DNA of 64,000 bases from Thiorhodovibrio frisius (GTDB lineage: Bacteria > Pseudomonadota > Gammaproteobacteria > Chromatiales > Chromatiaceae), in the NCBI RefSeq assembly GCF_033954835.1, contig NZ_CP121471.1, forward strand, positions 1,854,501-1,918,500, written 5' to 3'. The notes beneath the pieces were generated by a model. That model saw only the letters and a list, made by a program, of their open reading frames with translations, searched no databases and was not told the origin of the DNA. The first letter of the stretch is position 1. Every line of letters begins with the position of its first letter. Position numbers and translations under genes: made by a program. Shown here piece by piece: positions 1-7,415 of this stretch.

Positions 1-1
1 G

Positions 2-433
2 GTGCCGCGCGAGAATTATCGCATCGGTGTGTCGCGCGCCGGTTTCTACCGTGAGGCAATCAATTCCGATGGTGCCTTTTACGGCGGTAGCAATGTTGGC
101 AATCAAGGCGGTGTGCATTCCGAGGCATTGAGTTGGATGGGGCGAGAACACTCCATTCCCATTGCTCTGCCACCACTGGCGGGCGTCATCATGGTGTTGG
201 AGCCTGATGAATCCCTCGCAGCCGATGAGCCGGCGATCGGCAAGGCTGCGGTGCGGCCGGAAGGCGACCCCCAGATGGACCAGGCCAGTGGTCCGAACAG
301 CGATCAGGCCAGGGATCAAGCAAGTGAAACCACCAGCGCGCTGGCGCCGGGCGCCGATGCCCCGAATTCCGCCGAGCCATCGCAGGCGCCATCCGGGGTT
401 GTGGCCGATTCTGAAACCCAGCGTCCGGGCTGA
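2..433 (+). CDS. glgB: 1,4-alpha-glucan branching enzyme, C-terminal part (5' end outside window)
   Basis: This is the 3' end of a glycogen branching enzyme gene, which forms alpha-1,6 branches in glycogen in the cytoplasm. The first 67 or so residues match the all-beta C-terminal domain of GlgB: the run NYRIGVSRAG, then NSD, YGGSNVGN, a GREHS segment and the hydrophobic strand LPPLAGVIMVLEP that normally ends the protein. The catalytic barrel lies upstream of the window. After the normal end the frame continues for about 75 residues rich in Ala, Pro, Ser, Asp and Gln, a low-complexity tail not expected in the family. The stop codon TGA abuts the longest possible frame of the next gene, so the two are probably co-transcribed. 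Confidence 0.85.
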   Translation: MPRENYRIGVSRAGFYREAINSDGAFYGGSNVGNQGGVHSEALSWMGREHSIPIALPPLAGVIMVLEPDESLAADEPAIGKAAVRPEGDPQMDQASGPNSDQARDQASETTSALAPGADAPNSAEPSQAPSGVVADSETQRPG

Positions 434-490
434 ATGTCGGCTCTGGTTGCCAAAGGCACTTGGCCGAAGCGGGGACAATCAGGCCGTCGA

Positions 491-2023
491 ATGATGCTGC
501 CTGTTGCCCGGCTGCTTGATCTGTTCCTGATGGCAGTGCGGACGGTGTCGTTCGCATTGGCCATGAGCTTGATCCTGGCTGCGGCCTTGTTGACGACAAC
601 GGGCGCGCGTGCCGCTCCCGCCACCACCTTGCCGGGCAAGCTTGATGCCCAACTGTCCGAATGGGGGCTCGACATCAGCCAGGTTAGCGTTTATGTGCGC
701 GCTGTCGATGCCGAGGAGCCGCGATTGCTGGTCAACCCCGAGACGCCGCGAGTGCCGGCATCGGTGATTAAACTCCTGACTAGCATTGCCGGGCTCGACA
801 TTCTTGGTCCGAATTATCACTGGGCAACCGATGTGTACGTTGATGGCCGCGTGGTCGGAGGGCAACTTCAGGGCAATCTCTACATCCAGGGCTATGGTGA
901 CCCCTATCTCACAGCCGATGCCTTTGCCGGCATCCTGCGCGCGTTGCGCGTCAAGGGGTTGATCGCCATCGAGGGAGACGTGGTGCTCGATAACAGCTTT
1001 CTGGCCCCGCCGGAACAGGAGCGCGGCGACTTTGACGGCGCTGCCCAGCGCAGCTACAACGCCCTGCCGTCGGCTTTGAGCGTCAACCGTCAGGTCACGG
1101 ACATTCACATCTACCGCGACTGGGTCAATAACGGTGTTGGCGTCTATACCGAGCCGCCGCTGACCGGGGTCGAAATCGTCAATGAAGCGCGCTTGGTCGA
1201 CGCGCCCTGCGCCCGGCGTTATCACAATCCAATCGCGACCTTTATCCCAGCCACCGAAACCGCCGGTCCCAAATTGCGTATCTCTGGCACCTTTGCCGAT
1301 GAATGCGGCGAGGAGCAGGTCGGGCGGCTGCTGCTCACACCTGAGCAGCATGCCGCTGCCGCTGTGGACGCCTTGTGGCGGGATCTGGGCGGCAGTATTG
1401 GCGGCAAGATTCGCCTCGGCAAGGTGCCCAAGGGCGCGCGTCAGTTCCACCGCGCGCTGTCGCAGCCGCTGGGAGTCATTATTCGCGACATTGACAAAAA
1501 CAGCAATAACCTGATGGCGCGGATGCTGTTTTTGACTCTTGGCGCGAGCGAAAAAGGGGCTCCCGGTACGCTTGAGAAATCCCGCGATACCATCAATGCT
1601 TGGCTCAATAAGCGCGGCCTGCCCATGCCGGAGCTGGTGGCCGACAATGGCTCCGGCCTGTCGCGCGAGACCCGCATCAGTGCCGGCAGTCTGGGCGAAC
1701 TGCTGAGCTGGAGCTACCGCCAGCCGTGGATGCCCGAGCTGCTGGCCTCCATGTCTATCGCCGGTGTCGATGGCACCACCCGCCGGCGTCTGCGCCGCGA
1801 GCCCATTGCCGGGCGCGCGCATCTCAAGACTGGCACTGTGCGGGACGCAAGCTGCATTGCCGGCTATGTGCTCGACCGCAACGACAGGCGCTGGATTGTG
1901 GCAGTGCTGGTCAATGGTCAGGATGGCCAGGCTCTGGGTGCCTGGCGCGGCCACGCCGTGCACCACGAGATTCTCCGCTGGGTCTATCGCGGGGCCCCCC
2001 TGCCAACCGACAGCGGCGACTAA
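491..2023 (+). CDS. dacB: D-alanyl-D-alanine carboxypeptidase/endopeptidase (penicillin-binding protein 4)
   Basis: Periplasmic class C low-molecular-mass PBP that trims peptidoglycan peptides (DD-carboxypeptidase and endopeptidase). All three active-site motifs are visible, numbered from the ATG at 491: SVIK (S91-K94), SNN (S338-N340) and KTG (K446-G448). A hydrophobic segment followed by GARAAPA near residues 14-44 fits a signal peptide or uncleaved anchor. The length of 510 aa suits the PBP4/DacB family, which has an insert between SxxK and SxN. The frame is open back to an ATG at 434 directly after the glgB stop, but that start would give an overlong N-region, so 491 is preferred. No strong ribosome binding site decides between them. 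Confidence 0.9.
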   Translation: MMLPVARLLDLFLMAVRTVSFALAMSLILAAALLTTTGARAAPATTLPGKLDAQLSEWGLDISQVSVYVRAVDAEEPRLLVNPETPRVPASVIKLLTSIAGLDILGPNYHWATDVYVDGRVVGGQLQGNLYIQGYGDPYLTADAFAGILRALRVKGLIAIEGDVVLDNSFLAPPEQERGDFDGAAQRSYNALPSALSVNRQVTDIHIYRDWVNNGVGVYTEPPLTGVEIVNEARLVDAPCARRYHNPIATFIPATETAGPKLRISGTFADECGEEQVGRLLLTPEQHAAAAVDALWRDLGGSIGGKIRLGKVPKGARQFHRALSQPLGVIIRDIDKNSNNLMARMLFLTLGASEKGAPGTLEKSRDTINAWLNKRGLPMPELVADNGSGLSRETRISAGSLGELLSWSYRQPWMPELLASMSIAGVDGTTRRRLRREPIAGRAHLKTGTVRDASCIAGYVLDRNDRRWIVAVLVNGQDGQALGAWRGHAVHHEILRWVYRGAPLPTDSGD

Positions 2024-2071
2024 TAGCCTTTTGCCGAGAAAGAATCCTGACGGTCTGGGCCGAGAGCCCCT

Positions 2072-2110
2072 GGGCAAGCCAAAGCCCGGCCCATTGTTTG
2101 CCCGTTTTTT
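2072..2110 (+). terminator. Possible rho-independent terminator after dacB
   Basis: GGGCAA (2072-2077) can pair with TTGCCC (2098-2103), followed by G and six T (2105-2110). The intervening 20 nt is G+C rich and can form extra pairs. It sits between dacB and cowN, suggesting cowN is transcribed separately. The stem is only 6 bp. Confidence 0.45.
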
Positions 2111-2170
2111 GCTTAAGAATCCGACAGTCTTTGGCAATGATAAACGCAAGCAGTAGGAGTCACACAGGAT

Positions 2171-2461
2171 ATGATGGGTGCAAGTCAAACAGTGGATCGT
2201 TACATCAGCTTTGAAGGGATCGACTGCGATCAGCGCGCACAGCAGCTTGTCGCTATGGTGCGTCACCGCATTGCGGAATTGGGGGAAGGCTCACAATGGA
2301 CCGGCTATTTTGTGACAAAACTGGCCGAGGCTGAGCAGCGCGGACAGGATGAGTTGTTCTTTGTCGGCAGCCACGTGAATGCACTACGCGAACTGTTCGC
2401 GCTAGACGACGATGAGCAGGGCAATGAACTTCTCGAGGCCCTGGAAGAAGAGTGCTGCTGA
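2171..2461 (+). CDS. cowN: N(2)-fixation sustaining protein CowN
   Basis: CowN is a small cytoplasmic protein that lets nitrogenase keep working in the presence of the inhibitor carbon monoxide (known from Rhodospirillum rubrum and Gluconacetobacter). The 96-residue product has the family hallmarks: DRYISFEGIDCD near the start, the GYFVTKLAEA helix, the FFVGSHVNALRELF segment and the C-terminal EALEEECC. An AGGAGT ribosome binding site lies upstream; ATG 2171 and ATG 2174 are both possible starts. The gene stands alone between dacB and a convergent rhodanese gene. It implies that the organism fixes nitrogen, although no nif gene is in the window. Confidence 0.9.
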   Translation: MMGASQTVDRYISFEGIDCDQRAQQLVAMVRHRIAELGEGSQWTGYFVTKLAEAEQRGQDELFFVGSHVNALRELFALDDDEQGNELLEALEEECC

Positions 2462-2630
2462 GAGGCCCCTCCCTCAGCCGCCAAGCAGCGCGAGAATCCG
2501 CCCACGGCCAATAGGGCCGGGGCTGATCGAACAAGGTGGCGGATATTGGCAGTATCGCGTTCGCCGCACAGCAGTGAAAGGCGAGTGTCCGCCAAAGATC
2601 GGCAAGTGGGGCAAGTCAGGCGCGGTGCTT

Positions 2631-3059
2631 TCAGCATTGCTCCCAGGGCAGTCCGCGAAAACGCCAACCACCTTGACTGCTGCGGTGATGGTGTTCGTCC
2701 AGATCCCCCTCGAATCCCTCATCGACATGATAAACCGCGCTTAGTCCGTCTTGAATCAGCGCCTTGCCGGCTTCCAGCGAGCGCTTGCCACTGCGGCAGA
2801 TCAGCACCACGGGCGCGCAGAGCTGACCGGGCTCGCACACCGCGCCGCCCAGCAGCAGCTTGCGAATCTCGGTGGCGAACTGAGGGTTCACGGTCCAGTC
2901 CGGCTCGTCGATCCAAGGCACATGCACGGCCCCTTTGGGGTGGCCGACAAACAGAAATTCCATGGTCGAGCGAATGTCCACCAGGATGGCCGCCGGATGT
3001 TCGGTGAGCAGGTCCATCGCTTCTTGTGGGGTCAAGCTGTGTGGCAAGTCGGTGGTCAT
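2631..3059 (-). CDS. Rhodanese-like sulfurtransferase, single domain
   Basis: A 142-residue single rhodanese domain protein, probably cytoplasmic since no signal peptide is seen. The active-site loop is CRSGKRS with the persulfide-forming cysteine at residue 88. The upstream DIRSTMEF motif and the C-terminal [12 protein letters not shown] are typical of this small subfamily, found in many sulfur-oxidising and other proteobacteria. Start: ATG 3059 follows a purine-rich GGAGAA ribosome binding site; the frame is open further upstream, but that extension looks non-coding. It is convergent with cowN and divergent from prfC. The physiological sulfur donor and acceptor cannot be read from the sequence. 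Confidence 0.85.
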   Translation of the reverse strand: MTTDLPHSLTPQEAMDLLTEHPAAILVDIRSTMEFLFVGHPKGAVHVPWIDEPDWTVNPQFATEIRKLLLGGAVCEPGQLCAPVVLICRSGKRSLEAGKALIQDGLSAVYHVDEGFEGDLDEHHHRSSQGGWRFRGLPWEQC

Positions 3060-3179
3060 CTGAGTGTTCTCCTTGTAGGGGTATTTGATGCAATTTTTGT
3101 TTTCATCCGCGTCGCGGTGGCCGATCCAGGTCGGCAAGCGGTATCATGGCGGGTTTTTCCGCACTTGAGAACCGAGATC

Positions 3180-4769
3180 ATGTCCCAGCTCTCGCCGCTT
3201 GAGGCGCAGCTTGTCAAGCGCCGCACCTTCGCCATTATCTCCCACCCGGATGCTGGCAAGACCACACTGACCGAAAAGCTGTTGCTATTCGGCGGCGCCA
3301 TCCAGATGGCCGGCACTGTCAAGGGGCGCAAGGCCGCGCGCCATGCGACTTCGGACTGGATGGAGCTGGAAAAGCAACGCGGTATCTCGGTGACTTCCTC
3401 GGTGATGCAGTTTCCCTATGGCGAGGCTATCGTTAATCTGCTCGACACCCCCGGCCATGAGGACTTTTCTGAGGACACCTACCGCACCCTGACCGCTGTG
3501 GATGCGGCCTTGATGGTGATCGACGTGGCCAAGGGTGTCGAGGAGCGCACCATCAAGCTGATGGATGTGTGCCGGTTGCGCAACACGCCCATTCTCACCT
3601 TCGTCAATAAGCTCGATCGTGAGGGACGCGACGCTATCGAGATTCTCGACGAAATCGAATCCGTACTGAAAATCCAGTGTGCGCCTGTGACCTGGCCAAT
3701 TGGCATGGGCAAGCGCTTCAAAGGCGTCTATGACCTGCGCCATGATCGCACCCATCTGTTCAGCGCCACCCACGGCGGGCGTATTCAGGAAGGCGAGGTG
3801 ATTGATGGTCTCGACAATCCGCGCCTGGATGAAATCGTCGGCGACCAGGCCCAGGAACTGCGCGATGAACTCGAACTGGTGCAGGGCGCCAGTCACGACT
3901 TCGATCATGCCGACTACCTGGCTGGCATCCAGACGCCGGTGTTTTTTGGTTCTGCGATCAACAATTTTGGCGTCAAGGAACTGCTCGACGCTTTCGTTGA
4001 CTATGCGCCAGCACCCCTGTCGCGCCAAACTCGCTCGCGGCTGGTCGAGCCACAGGAGTCGGCCTTCAGTGGTTTTGTGTTCAAAATCCAGGCCAATATG
4101 GACCCTGCCCACCGCGACCGGGTGGCCTTTCTGCGCGTCTGCTCCGGCAGCTATAAAAAGGGCATGAAAATGCGCCATGTGCGCATCGGCAAAGCGGTGC
4201 AGGTCGCCAATGCCATTACCTTTCAAGCCGACGAGCGCCGCCATGTCGAAGAAGCCTGGCCGGGCGACATCATCGGTCTGCACAACCACGGTACCATTCA
4301 GATCGGCGACACTTTCACCGAGGGCGAAGATCTCAAGTACGAAGGCATTCCATATTTCGCCCCGGAACTCTTCCGCCGTGTGGTGTTAAAAGACCCACTG
4401 AAGATGAAAGCCCTGCAAAAAGGCGTGCTCCAGTTGTGCGAGGAGGGCGCCACCCAGGTCTTCCGCCCGCGCAAGAACAACGACCTCATCCTCGGCGCCG
4501 TGGGCATCCTGCAATTTGACGTCGCCGCCTATCGTCTGCGCGATGAGTATGGCGTGGAGGCCGTTGTCGAGCCCGTCAGCGTCGCCCTAGCACGCTGGGT
4601 GCGCTGCGAAGACCCAAAAATGCTCGCCCGTTTCGAGGAGAAAGCCTACGAGAATCTTGCCGTCGACGGCGACGACCAACTCGTCTATCTAGCCCCAACC
4701 CGCGTCAACCTGCAACTCACCCAGGAACGCTGGCCGGAAATCGACTTTCTCGCTACCCGCGAGCTCTAG
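3180..4769 (+). CDS. prfC: Peptide chain release factor 3
   Basis: RF3 is a translational GTPase that helps remove RF1 and RF2 from the ribosome after peptide release. The protein is 529 residues, the length of E. coli RF3. The P-loop is SHPDAGKTT (residues 21-29), followed by DTPGHEDF and NKLD. RF3-specific segments such as [29 protein letters not shown] and [20 protein letters not shown] are all present. ATG 3180 is chosen because the match with RF3 begins there; the frame is open far upstream, but that part is antisense to the rhodanese gene. It appears monocistronic and complete. Confidence 0.96.
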   Translation: MSQLSPLEAQLVKRRTFAIISHPDAGKTTLTEKLLLFGGAIQMAGTVKGRKAARHATSDWMELEKQRGISVTSSVMQFPYGEAIVNLLDTPGHEDFSEDTYRTLTAVDAALMVIDVAKGVEERTIKLMDVCRLRNTPILTFVNKLDREGRDAIEILDEIESVLKIQCAPVTWPIGMGKRFKGVYDLRHDRTHLFSATHGGRIQEGEVIDGLDNPRLDEIVGDQAQELRDELELVQGASHDFDHADYLAGIQTPVFFGSAINNFGVKELLDAFVDYAPAPLSRQTRSRLVEPQESAFSGFVFKIQANMDPAHRDRVAFLRVCSGSYKKGMKMRHVRIGKAVQVANAITFQADERRHVEEAWPGDIIGLHNHGTIQIGDTFTEGEDLKYEGIPYFAPELFRRVVLKDPLKMKALQKGVLQLCEEGATQVFRPRKNNDLILGAVGILQFDVAAYRLRDEYGVEAVVEPVSVALARWVRCEDPKMLARFEEKAYENLAVDGDDQLVYLAPTRVNLQLTQERWPEIDFLATREL

Positions 4770-5338
4770 CTTATCTCGCTCTGGTGTGGACACTTGTACC
4801 GATGGATGCTAGGCACTGGGCCGAGCTGTTCGTCGGCTGGACATCGGAGGCCATGTAGATTGATCGAATAACCTTGTTCGCCAGCGAACTCAAGCTCTAC
4901 CCCATGTGTGTCTGTGGCGAGAAGCCGCTCCAGAGGGAGGCATGAGCGGTCTCTCAGCCTGCCATAGGCTGGCGCCAGATCCGCGACTGGTCGGCGCAAT
5001 CCGGCTGCGTCTTTTTCAGCGCCTGTAGCGCCTTGCGCTGGGAGCTGAGCTTGACCTGCTCGATGCCAAGGCGCTGATTGCCGCCAGAAGCCGTCGATCA
5101 GTCGCTGCTGGAGCTCTCTGCTCGCCGCACCCTGTGTGAATGTAAAGGCAAGGCTGAGTATTTTCACATCAAAGGCCCCAAGGGCCTGATCCGCGATGCG
5201 CTAGTGACGATGATGCCATCGAAGGCTCGCGGCCAGCCCGTCAGCAACGGCGACTAAAGTTTAGGGTCGACTGCGGCAATCCGCGAGCGACGCCAGGCTG
5301 ATTCTCCGTGGCGATTCTGACAGCCTTGCGTTCTACGC
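4770..5338 (+). other. Gene-poor region, possibly holding decayed coding remnants
   Basis: About 570 bases between prfC and the toxin-antitoxin pair with no gene I can support. One + strand frame near 5098-5258 is open and carries ARRTLCECKGKAEYF, faintly like the C-W/E-KG-A-Y motif of DUF427 proteins, but it has no start and degenerates. A minus-strand frame at 4766-5167 has no recognisable domain. The stretch could be a decayed remnant, which would fit its position beside a mobile-type toxin-antitoxin locus. Confidence 0.3.
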
Positions 5339-5367
5339 ATGCAAAGCATAGAGTGCAGTCGTTGCAT
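5339..5367. promoter_or_regulatory. Inverted repeat upstream of fitAB, candidate autoregulatory operator
   Basis: ATGCAA (5339-5344) and TTGCAT (5362-5367) form an inverted repeat with 17 bases between the arms, 23 nt before the antitoxin start. FitA/VapB-type antitoxins with their toxins usually bind such repeats in their own promoter. A weak promoter (TTGCGT at 5326, TAGAGT at 5349) overlaps it. Binding is inferred only. Confidence 0.35.
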
Positions 5368-5389
5368 ACAAGACAGGCGGAGAAACCGC

Positions 5390-5641
5390 ATGGCCATGCT
5401 GACCGTTAGAAACCTGGATGAAGCGATCAAGTCTCGACTTCGCATCAAAGCCGCACAACACGGTTGCTCGATGGAAGAGGAAACGCGGCGAATCTTGCGT
5501 GAGGTTCTGCTACCCGGCAGTCACCAAAGGGGTCTAGGCACCCGTCTTCACCACCAAATAGTGGAATTGTCCGGCGGTGGTGAACTGGAATTGCCCGCTC
5601 GGAGCTTGCCCCGATCAGCCCCTTTCGTGGAAGACGATTGA
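5390..5641 (+). CDS. FitA-type ribbon-helix-helix antitoxin
   Basis: An 83-residue antitoxin of the FitA family. The N-terminal MAMLTVRNLDEAIKSRLRIK is the beta strand and first helix of a ribbon-helix-helix DNA-binding fold, and HGCSMEEETRRILREVL is the second helix, as in FitA (VRNL...AA..G.S.E.E.R.IL). The C-terminal 35 residues should wrap the toxin. ATG 5390 follows GGCGGAG; an upstream in-frame ATG at 5339 lies inside the presumed operator and is not used. The toxin gene starts 3 nt after the stop, giving tight coupling. Confidence 0.85.
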   Translation: MAMLTVRNLDEAIKSRLRIKAAQHGCSMEEETRRILREVLLPGSHQRGLGTRLHHQIVELSGGGELELPARSLPRSAPFVEDD

Positions 5642-5644
5642 TCC

Positions 5645-6082
5645 ATGTTCCTGTTGGATATCAATGTCGTTTCCGAATGGATGAAGCCATCTCCAGATCA
5701 GCGAGTCATCGAATGGTTGGACGCGCAACCAGCAAAACACCTGTATTTTCCCGCTGTGGTCAAGGCGGAGATCGAATCGGGTATCGCATTGTTGCCAGAC
5801 GGTAAGCGCAAAGCCGGTTTGCAGCGGGCGGCACAGGTCGTCATCCAAGAGTTTTCGTCGCGTTGTCTGCCGCTGGATTGCGCTGCCACAGTGGCCTACG
5901 CGAAGATTCGGTCCCAGTCCAAGATCGCTGGTCGACCGATGTCTGTCGAGGATGCCCAGATAGCGGCGATTGCTTCCGAGAACTCACTGGCGTTGGTGAC
6001 TCGGAATGTAGCGGATTTCGACTTTCTGGCCGATTTACGTTTGGTCAATCCTTGGCAAGATGATCGCGCGCAGCCAAGCTGA
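5645..6082 (+). CDS. PIN-domain toxin, FitB/VapC family
   Basis: A 145-residue PIN-domain ribonuclease toxin, expected to cleave RNA with Mg2+ when the antitoxin is lost. The family order is complete: MFLLDINVVSEWMKP at the N-terminus (Asp5), AEIESGIALLP (acidic Glu), SVEDAQIAAIA (acidic pair) and LVTRNVADFDFL at the C-terminus. One oddity is LDIN in place of the usual LDTN at the first catalytic motif, so the conserved Thr/Ser next to Asp5 is Ile. The other acidic residues remain, so the toxin may still be active. It forms an operon with the antitoxin. The RNA target is unknown. Confidence 0.87.
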   Translation: MFLLDINVVSEWMKPSPDQRVIEWLDAQPAKHLYFPAVVKAEIESGIALLPDGKRKAGLQRAAQVVIQEFSSRCLPLDCAATVAYAKIRSQSKIAGRPMSVEDAQIAAIASENSLALVTRNVADFDFLADLRLVNPWQDDRAQPS

Positions 6083-6239
6083 TATTGCTGCCATTTGCAC
6101 AATCCGTTCGCCATGGGGGGTTGCAACCTGAACCAAATCTCCAGTGATCGTGAATCTACCCCTTTAGAAACATAGCCCACTGTGCCTCGACTACGCAGAC
6201 GAGGCCGGTAGCTCTGCGCTAAGGGGAGGTGGGGCGATC

Positions 6240-7415
6240 TTGCTTATAATGGCCGCCATGTCCGCATCCTCTTTTTCGCGAGCGACTCGCAAAGGTTTCG
6301 CTGATGTCGAGGTGACAATTGAGCTGTTGATCCCCGGTCTTTTTGGGCTGCCGGGATTGCCATTGGTGGCGGATCTGCCAACGCCAGCGCTCGATCATCT
6401 TCTTGCCAATGCGCGACTTGCCAGCCAGTCGGTGGTCGCTGCGCAGGCATCAACTGCCGACTTGAATGCGCTCAACACGGCTTTTGGGTTGGATGCGGCC
6501 TTTGCCGAGGTCTGGCCAACTGCGCCTTATTGCCTGAGCGTGGATGACCCGAACTGGGATGGCGAAGGCTTCTGGTTGCATGCCGACCCCGTGCATTTGC
6601 GCCCGGACCGGGATCAACTGCGGTTGTTTGATAGCCGCACGCTGGGGATTGCGCCGGGCGAGGCGCGCGTGTTGATTGCTGAGCTGAATGCGCATTTCAG
6701 TGCCGATGGCATTCTGCTGCATGCGCCTGTTCCCGGGCGCTGGTATCTGCGTGCGCCGGGGCCGGTCGCGCTGCGCACGCGCCCGCTGCGGGCGGTGATG
6801 GGTGGGACTCTGGCGGATGTGATGCCAAGCGGCGGCGACGCCGGGCGCTGGAATGCGCTGATGAACGAGGCGCAAATGCTGATGTATCAGTCGCCGGTTA
6901 ATCAAGCGCGCGCCGAGGCCAGGCGGGCCGCGATCAATGGACTCTGGCTGTCGGGGGCAGGGGAGTTTGCGTCGCTTGAGCTGGCGCCGGATCTCGAGCT
7001 GGTCATTGGCAATGATCCGTTGGTGCTGGGGCTGGCGCGTGCTGGCGGGGTGCCAACGGCAAGCTTGACTGACAGCGGGTTGCCGGAACTGATGGCGAAC
7101 ACCCCATCCGGGCGGGTGTTGCTCGTCGACATGGAACTCGGTGATGCCCTGCGGCGGGGCGATCTGCCTGGTTGGGAAGCGGCTTTGCAGCAACTTGACC
7201 GGGGGCTTGCGCCCCTTGTGGCCTGGGTGCTGGATGGGCCTGGGCACCGCAGGGGCCAGCGGTTTTCAGTGCATTTGCACGACGGCAGTGGCGCAACATG
7301 GATACGGCCATCCGGGTGGACAGGGCACTTAAGCCACTGGCTCGGCAGGCATCTTGGTTGGCGTCGTTCAGGCGGCCTGGCGGCAGCGCGTGCCGCCGTG
7401 CACCGACGGCACTAA
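6240..7415 (+). CDS. RpfE-like protein (COG4255, called phosphoglycerate mutase-like in some annotations)
   Basis: A protein of about 390 residues similar in layout to RpfE, a conserved proteobacterial protein often encoded beside recJ. Recognised features are the N-terminal IPGLFGLPG, the PYCLSVDDPNWDGEGFWLHADPVHL block, an APGEARVLIAELNAHF segment, PGRWYLRAP and the WNALMNEAQMLMYQ..VNQARA segment. Some database entries call this family cofactor-independent phosphoglycerate mutase-like, but its biochemical role is not established. Start choice is open: TTG 6240 has an ideal GGAGGTG site 8 nt upstream, while ATG 6258 lies just after a TATAAT. The gene ends 4 nt inside the convergent ppc stop region. 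No recJ is adjacent here. Confidence 0.7.
   Translation: MLIMAAMSASSFSRATRKGFADVEVTIELLIPGLFGLPGLPLVADLPTPALDHLLANARLASQSVVAAQASTADLNALNTAFGLDAAFAEVWPTAPYCLSVDDPNWDGEGFWLHADPVHLRPDRDQLRLFDSRTLGIAPGEARVLIAELNAHFSADGILLHAPVPGRWYLRAPGPVALRTRPLRAVMGGTLADVMPSGGDAGRWNALMNEAQMLMYQSPVNQARAEARRAAINGLWLSGAGEFASLELAPDLELVIGNDPLVLGLARAGGVPTASLTDSGLPELMANTPSGRVLLVDMELGDALRRGDLPGWEAALQQLDRGLAPLVAWVLDGPGHRRGQRFSVHLHDGSGATWIRPSGWTGHLSHWLGRHLGWRRSGGLAAARAAVHRRH
6245..6250 (+). promoter_or_regulatory. TATAAT -10 element at the start of the rpfE-like gene
   Basis: A perfect TATAAT lies 8 nt before the ATG at 6258. No good -35 is seen 16-18 nt upstream. If used, transcription would start at about 6257 and the ATG at 6258 would be read from an almost leaderless mRNA. 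The GGGGAGGTG just upstream instead favours a TTG start at 6240. Confidence 0.3.

Noticed and set aside
2130-2155. Sigma-54 promoter before cowN (TTTGGCAATGATAAACGC)
   Set aside because: The GG and GC dinucleotides are 11 nt apart instead of the required 10, and no NifA site (TGT-N10-ACA) is upstream.
479-2266. 595-residue frame antisense to dacB
   Set aside because: It is the antisense shadow of a well-supported gene and has no recognisable domain, a common result of G+C-rich codon use.
5098-5258. DUF427-like gene
   Set aside because: Only one short motif-like stretch is suggestive, the frame has no start codon and the rest does not resemble the family.
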